DNA of 64,000 nt from Clostridia bacterium (GTDB lineage Bacteria; Bacillota; Clostridia; Oscillospirales; CAG-272), in contig JAGAMD010000025.1 of the NCBI GenBank assembly GCA_017624905.1, positions 39,833 through 103,832 on the forward strand, read 5' to 3'. The notes under the pieces were generated by a model, which made no database searches, was not told the origin of the DNA, and saw only the letters and a program-made list of their open reading frames with translations. Shown here in pieces: positions 60,300 to 64,000 of this stretch (the stretch's first letter is position 1; the number at the start of each line of letters is the position of its first letter). A program made the position numbers and the translations under genes.

Positions 60300-60301
60300 A
60301 T

Positions 60302-60326
60302 AAAAAAGCTCGTTTTAAACGAGCTT
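60302..60326 (-). terminator. Terminator of ribU
   Basis: AAGCTCG/CGAGCTT with a T-run on the minus strand. The ribU stop codon lies at the base of the stem. Confidence 0.8.
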
Positions 60327-60891
60327 ATTTTTTCTTCTTAGATGGATCAAGGAGCACCATTTTCCTTAAAGCTTTAACAAATGGCTTATAGAAAACCACA
60401 ACAAGCACCACATTCATTGCACATTTAATCGCATTAAATGGCAAGAAAACAGGAAGTAGCATATCAGCCACAGCCTCACGAGGGATTTGCATATAAATCG
60501 GTGTTATTAGGTAGTTCCAAAGTAGCATTAGTATAATTGTAACGACAGAGGAAATGCCAAGCCCGATAAGTGCTGTTTTAAATTGGCGATTTTTCTTATA
60601 GAGAAGTGATGGAATAAGTGCAAAGCTAACGCTTGAAATAATGTTCATTATAAAGCCGATTATTTGCGTTGTGCTAATGGTAACAGCCTCTATAAATGCA
60701 ACAGCAACGCTAATTATTATAGTAGCCAAAGGACCGAGAGCAAAGCCTGCAATAACAATAATTGCATCCTTTGGGTCAAAGCTCAAAAATCCTGCAAATC
60801 TAATAGGAATTAAATTGCCTATATTTGTAAGTATAAATGCAATAGCGGAGAAAAGTCCGCATACTACAATGTTTCTAGTTGTAAATTTCAT
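60325..60891 (-). CDS. ribU: Riboflavin ECF transporter S component
   Basis: The ATG at 60891 follows AAAGG and gives 188 aa with about six membrane helices. GFLSFDPKDAIIVIAGFALGP is typical of RibU, the membrane subunit that captures riboflavin. It needs the shared ECF A/A'/T module, not encoded here. The FMN riboswitch and a terminator lie between its promoter and start codon, which confirms the vitamin assignment. Confidence 0.95.
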   Translation of the reverse strand: MKFTTRNIVVCGLFSAIAFILTNIGNLIPIRFAGFLSFDPKDAIIVIAGFALGPLATIIISVAVAFIEAVTISTTQIIGFIMNIISSVSFALIPSLLYKKNRQFKTALIGLGISSVVTIILMLLWNYLITPIYMQIPREAVADMLLPVFLPFNAIKCAMNVVLVVVFYKPFVKALRKMVLLDPSKKKK

Positions 60892-60913
60892 AAAAGCCCT
60901 TTCTTTGGGGAAA

Positions 60914-60939
60914 TAAAAAATCCGCCATATCGAGGCGGA
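60914..60939 (-). terminator. Riboswitch-controlled terminator of ribU
   Basis: TCCGCC/GGCGGA with loop TCGATAT, then TTTTTT on the minus strand. It lies between the FMN aptamer and ribU and is the likely expression platform. A GAGCATA/TATGCTC hairpin lies between the two. Confidence 0.9.
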
Positions 60940-60966
60940 AAGCATAAAAAGAGCATATGTATGCTC

Positions 60967-61083
60967 ATCTTCTTTCATTCAGACTATACTGCCGGTCTTG
61001 GAATCACACCAAGTCTGCCATTGGCTCGTGGACTAATCAAAGGATATTACCACCGATAAGGAATTTCACCTAACCCCGAAGAT
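60967..61083 (-). ncRNA. FMN riboswitch aptamer (RFN element)
   Basis: The minus strand starts ATCTTCGGGG and ends GAAAGAAGAT, which pair as P1. Between them are GTGAAATTCC, GGTGGTAATA, AGTCCACGAGC, GACCGGCAGT and AGTCTGAATG, the conserved FMN-binding core. FMN should favour the downstream terminator and turn ribU off. Confidence 0.96.
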
Positions 61084-61103
61084 ATTTTATTTTGTTTGAT
61101 AGT

Positions 61104-61132
61104 ATTTTATCACTATTTTCTCCTTATGTCAA
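61104..61132 (-). promoter_or_regulatory. Promoter of the FMN riboswitch-ribU unit
   Basis: Minus-strand TTGACA (61127-61132), 17-bp spacer, TAAAAT (61104-61109). Confidence 0.85.
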
Positions 61133-61139
61133 GTTTTTG

Positions 61140-61168
61140 TTTACAAAAGAGAGCACGTGTGTTAAAAT
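61140..61168 (+). promoter_or_regulatory. Promoter of asparaginase
   Basis: TTTACA (61140-61145), 17-bp spacer, TGTTAAAAT (hexamer 61163-61168). Confidence 0.75.
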
Positions 61169-61200
61169 ATATGTGAAAATATATTATTTAAGAGGTAAAT

Positions 61201-62214
61201 ATGAAGAAGCGTATTTGCTTAATCCACACAGGTGGAACAATAGGAATGGTCAAGGGAGAAAACGGATATTTGCCAAAAGAGGGATATCTTGAAAACGTGC
61301 TTGAAACTATTTCCGATTTAAAATCACCCGAAATGCCCGATTTTGATTTTTATGAGATGTCGCCACTGCTTGACTCATCTAATATGGCAGTAGATGATTG
61401 GAATAGAATAGGTGAGGAGATAGCAAAAAGATATAATAGCTATGACGGCTTTGTTATCTTGCACGGTACAGATACAATGGCATATACAGCCGCCGCCCTT
61501 TCCTTTATGCTTGAAAACTCAAACAAGCCGGTTATTTTGACAGGCTCACAAATACCGCTTTGCGAGATAAGAAGTGATGGCGTTGATAATATAATCACCT
61601 CGCTTTTAATAGCCGGTAGTGGCAGAATAAATGAGGTTTGCTTATACTTCGGTGGCAGACTGCTCCGTGGTAACCGTGCAACTAAAATGTCAGCCGATGG
61701 GCTTCTTGCCTTTGACTCACCAAACTGTCCTCGTCTTGCCGAGGCAGGCATAACAATAAGATACCTACCATACACAAAGCCTGAGATTGACACGGACAAG
61801 GAATTTTCTCTTTGCAAGCTGGAAAATGTGCCGATTGGAGTTTTAAAGGTTTTTCCGGGTATATCGTTCCCGATTTTTGATAAATTAATGACCGAAAAAT
61901 TAAAGGGCATCGTGCTTGAAACCTTTGGTGCAGGTAATATTCCGGGCGAGGGAGATAGCCTTTTACCTATTATTAAAAAGGCGTTTTCAGCAGGCTCACT
62001 GATTACAGTTTGCTCACAATGTCCACAGGGCACGGTATCTCTTGGTGCATACGCAACCAGCTCACCTCTTAAGGAGGCAGGAGCAATAAGTGGCTACGAT
62101 ATGACAACCGAGGCTGCCGTTGCTAAGCTATACTATCTATTTAGTAAGGGCTATTCAACAAGTGAGATAAAAGCACTTATGGAAGAAAATTTACGCTCAG
62201 AGCTTACAAAATAG
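61201..62214 (+). CDS. ansA: L-asparaginase, type I (AnsA-like)
   Basis: The 337-aa cytoplasmic enzyme hydrolyses asparagine to aspartate and ammonia. The first catalytic Thr lies in HTGGTIGM (residues 9-16) and the second motif HGTDTMAYTA near residue 88 carries the Thr-Asp pair. No signal peptide favours type I. AAGAGG precedes the ATG. No close operon partner. Confidence 0.93.
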   Translation: MKKRICLIHTGGTIGMVKGENGYLPKEGYLENVLETISDLKSPEMPDFDFYEMSPLLDSSNMAVDDWNRIGEEIAKRYNSYDGFVILHGTDTMAYTAAALSFMLENSNKPVILTGSQIPLCEIRSDGVDNIITSLLIAGSGRINEVCLYFGGRLLRGNRATKMSADGLLAFDSPNCPRLAEAGITIRYLPYTKPEIDTDKEFSLCKLENVPIGVLKVFPGISFPIFDKLMTEKLKGIVLETFGAGNIPGEGDSLLPIIKKAFSAGSLITVCSQCPQGTVSLGAYATSSPLKEAGAISGYDMTTEAAVAKLYYLFSKGYSTSEIKALMEENLRSELTK

Positions 62215-62223
62215 AAAAAACTA

Positions 62224-62252
62224 TTGACAATATTACTTTAGTATGCTAAAAT
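62224..62252 (+). promoter_or_regulatory. Promoter of the T-box-trpB unit
   Basis: TTGACA (62224-62229), 17-bp spacer, TGCTAAAAT (hexamer 62247-62252). An A-rich stem-loop leader fills 62259-62334. Confidence 0.85.
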
Positions 62253-62334
62253 TTTAACATATCACATAAGCGAAAGCTTAAGCACATTAGCGAAAAAGCG
62301 TTGAAGTGTGTTTTGGTGTTGCTTTAAAACCGTT

Positions 62335-62570
62335 GAAGCGGAGATAACGTCAAATAAGACTATACAGAGAGCTCGTTAAGGTGAGAGTCGGGCAAGAAAC
62401 TGTTTGGCAAATGGACCGCTGAGGGCGTGGTCAAAGGCATAGGCTGAGTATTCCACGACGTAAGACACGCGTAAGATGTCAGGGGTATATAGCGTACCCG
62501 GCAGAAATCAAGGTGGCATAACGGATATTTATTCGTCCTTGACCTTTGTCAAGGGCGAATTTTGTATTTT
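62335..62570 (+). promoter_or_regulatory. Tryptophan T-box riboswitch
   Basis: Stem I opens at GCGG and closes at CCGC (62416-62419), with specifier UGG (Trp) at 62412-62414 in AAATGGACC. The T-box bulge AGGTGGCATAACGG (62511-62524) offers UGGC for pairing with an uncharged tRNA ending GCCA, as in tRNA-Trp. The terminator pairs CGTCCTTGAC (62534-62543) with GTCAAGGGCG (62548-62557), followed by a T-rich run; TCAAGG before the T-box can instead pair with CCTTGA to antiterminate. Uncharged tRNA-Trp should switch trpB on. Confidence 0.93.
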
Positions 62571-62582
62571 TCGAGGTTTATT

Positions 62583-62627
62583 ATGAAAAAATTAGACAAG
62601 CGATGGCGACTCTTTATTAAATTTTGA
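62583..62627 (+). CDS. Candidate 14-codon leader ORF with one Trp
   Basis: ATG at 62583 after GAGG opens a 14-residue frame (MKKLDKRWRLFIKF) between the T-box terminator and trpB. It contains a single Trp codon. It could be a leader peptide or chance; no further attenuator stem is obvious after it. Confidence 0.25.
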   Translation: MKKLDKRWRLFIKF

Positions 62628-62661
62628 AATCTAACATATTTATAAATTAAGGAGAATTATT

Positions 62662-63879
62662 ATGGAATTTAATGGAGTTAATTTTGATACATACTTTAAA
62701 AACTATCCAAACGAGGAAGGCTTTTTTGGCAAATACGGCGGAGCATATGTATCTCCGGAACTAAAAAAGGCTATGGAGGAAATAGCCGAGGCTTACTTCA
62801 CAATTTGTAAGAGTGCAAAGTTTATAGCTGAGCTACGCAGAATAAGAAAGGATTTTCAAGGTCGTCCAACACCGATTTCGCATCTTGAACGTCTTTCAAA
62901 CAAGCTCGGTAATGTGCAAATCTATGTTAAGCGTGAGGACTTAAACCATACAGGCGCACACAAGCTAAATCACTGTATGGGTGAGGCTCTACTTGCTAAA
63001 TATATGGGCAAGAAAAAGGTAATTGCAGAGACAGGAGCAGGTCAACACGGTGTTGCCTTGGCAACTGCTGCCGCTTACTTTGGTCTTGAGTGTGATATTT
63101 ATATGGGCTCAGTTGATATTAAAAAACAAGCTCCAAATGTAGCGAGAATGAAAATTCTTGGTGCTAATGTAATTGAGGTAACAGAGGGACTACAAACTCT
63201 AAAGGAAGCGGTTGATGCCGCATTTGCAGCTTATGTAAGAGAATACAAGGATGCAATTTATTGTATCGGCTCAGTTCTTGGCCCACATCCTTTCCCAATG
63301 ATGGTAAGAGATTTCCAAAGCGTTGTTGGAATTGAGGCAAGAGAGCAATTTGTAGGTATGACAGGCGAGCTACCTGACGCAGTTGTTGCTTGTGTTGGTG
63401 GTGGTTCAAATGCGATGGGAATTTTCTCGGGATTTTTAAACGACCCTGTTGACATTTACGGAGTTGAGCCTCTTGGCAGAGGTGAAAAGCTAGGCGACCA
63501 CGCAGCAAGCCTAAAGTATGGCGAAGAGGGAATTATGCACGGCTTTAACAGTATTATGCTAAAGGGCGAGGACGGAGAGCCTGCTCCTGTATATTCAGTG
63601 GCTAGCGGACTTGACTATCCATCCTCAGGCCCGGAACACGCATTCTTGCACGACCTTGGCAGAGTAAAATATGACGTTGTAAATGATGAAGAAACAATTG
63701 ATGCCTTCTTTGAGCTTTCACGACTAGAGGGAATTATTCCAGCTATTGAAAGCGCACATGCGGTTGCATATGCAATTAAACTAGCGAAGAAGATGGGCAA
63801 GGGCTCTATTCTTGTTAACCTTTCGGGCAGAGGCGACAAGGATATGGACTACATCATCGAAAAATACGGCATTAGATAA
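62662..63879 (+). CDS. trpB: Tryptophan synthase beta subunit (TrpB1 type)
   Basis: The 405-aa PLP enzyme condenses indole and serine to tryptophan. Lys of GAHKLNH binds [12 protein letters not shown] carries the catalytic Glu, and GGGSNAMG grips the phosphate. [12 protein letters not shown]-like [12 protein letters not shown] is intact. AAGGAG precedes the ATG. It is alone behind its T-box, and no trpA or other trp gene is in the window. The cell may use it to salvage indole, or trp genes may continue beyond the edge. Element F starts 5 bases after the stop. Confidence 0.95.
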   Translation: MEFNGVNFDTYFKNYPNEEGFFGKYGGAYVSPELKKAMEEIAEAYFTICKSAKFIAELRRIRKDFQGRPTPISHLERLSNKLGNVQIYVKREDLNHTGAHKLNHCMGEALLAKYMGKKKVIAETGAGQHGVALATAAAYFGLECDIYMGSVDIKKQAPNVARMKILGANVIEVTEGLQTLKEAVDAAFAAYVREYKDAIYCIGSVLGPHPFPMMVRDFQSVVGIEAREQFVGMTGELPDAVVACVGGGSNAMGIFSGFLNDPVDIYGVEPLGRGEKLGDHAASLKYGEEGIMHGFNSIMLKGEDGEPAPVYSVASGLDYPSSGPEHAFLHDLGRVKYDVVNDEETIDAFFELSRLEGIIPAIESAHAVAYAIKLAKKMGKGSILVNLSGRGDKDMDYIIEKYGIR

Positions 63880-63884
63880 AGAGG

Positions 63885-64000
63885 CAGTCAGATGTGGGTA
63901 AAACCGAAATCACGATTATAAGCTAAGGGACTTTTTCTCCCAGTCGAATTAGCTTACAATGGTGTGCCCAATAAAGAATAATAAGGAAAAAAGAGGTCTA
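63885..64000 (-). repeat. Structured intergenic element, copy F (inverted, cut by window edge)
   Basis: GTCAGA..GGGTAAAACCGAAATCACGA closely matches one end of copy E (17692-17721, GTCAGAACGGGTAAAA). It abuts the trpB stop in the same way that B and D abut their genes. An AAGCTAA/TTAGCTT stem encloses GGGA/TCCC. The rest lies beyond the window. Confidence 0.5.

Overview
The window looks like low-GC chromosomal DNA from an anaerobic, gut- or rumen-type member of the Clostridia. Supporting signs are AAGGAGG-type ribosome binding sites, TTGACA/TTTACA-N17-TATAAT promoters (often with an extended TG), Cys-rich and BspA-type surface proteins, many plant- and host-glycan hydrolases, a Trp T-box and an FMN riboswitch. 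I cannot name a genus. All assignments come from reading motifs by eye; no database was searched.

Layout. 0-7.6 kb: two secreted Cys-rich lipoproteins, one a deacetylase-like protein cut by the left edge, then a DUF4886 hydrolase, a TIGR01212 radical SAM protein, tRNA-Thr and a divergent methylglyoxal-synthase-fold protein. 7.8-17.5 kb: a de novo pyrimidine cluster, pyrC-carB-pyrK-pyrD-pyrF-pyrE-pyrB-pyrI, preceded by an attenuator-like leader. Every long gap in it, and the gap after it, is filled by a family of about 190-220 nt structured repeats in both orientations. carA is not here. 18-20.6 kb: an ECF sigma factor with a membrane-anchored beta-propeller partner. 20.7-27.4 kb: glycerate kinase, then GH36-like, GH43 and GH78 glycosidases among short palindromic repeats.

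27.4-45.1 kb is the most unusual region: two divergent sets of operons. Leftward are a WYL-LRR-sigma4 regulator, its WYL-less paralogue, an unknown protein, a degenerate SMC/RecF-like ATPase, a frameshifted BspA-type LRR gene and a PolC-derived protein that has lost the polymerase aspartates. Rightward are a SNF2-like helicase, a MoxR-type AAA ATPase, a HExxH/VWA protein, an NAD-dependent DNA ligase, a SUFU-domain protein, a WG-repeat-like protein, an unknown protein and a UDG-like protein. Four transcription units here share a promoter-like pattern, TTTTTG-N15-TAnAnT, that I did not see elsewhere in the window. I infer a co-regulated nucleic-acid island of unknown role, possibly defence or DNA-damage related.

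45-64 kb: GNAT and DUF2156 proteins, an FGGY sugar kinase, glycosidases of the GH5-like, GH2 and GH92 types, a SulP transporter, a secreted esterase, riboswitch-controlled ribU, asparaginase and T-box-controlled trpB. A mosaic patch at 53-55 kb surrounds tRNA-Ser. The sugar enzymes together suggest use of galactosides, arabinoxylan, rhamnosides, beta-mannosides and N-glycan mannose.
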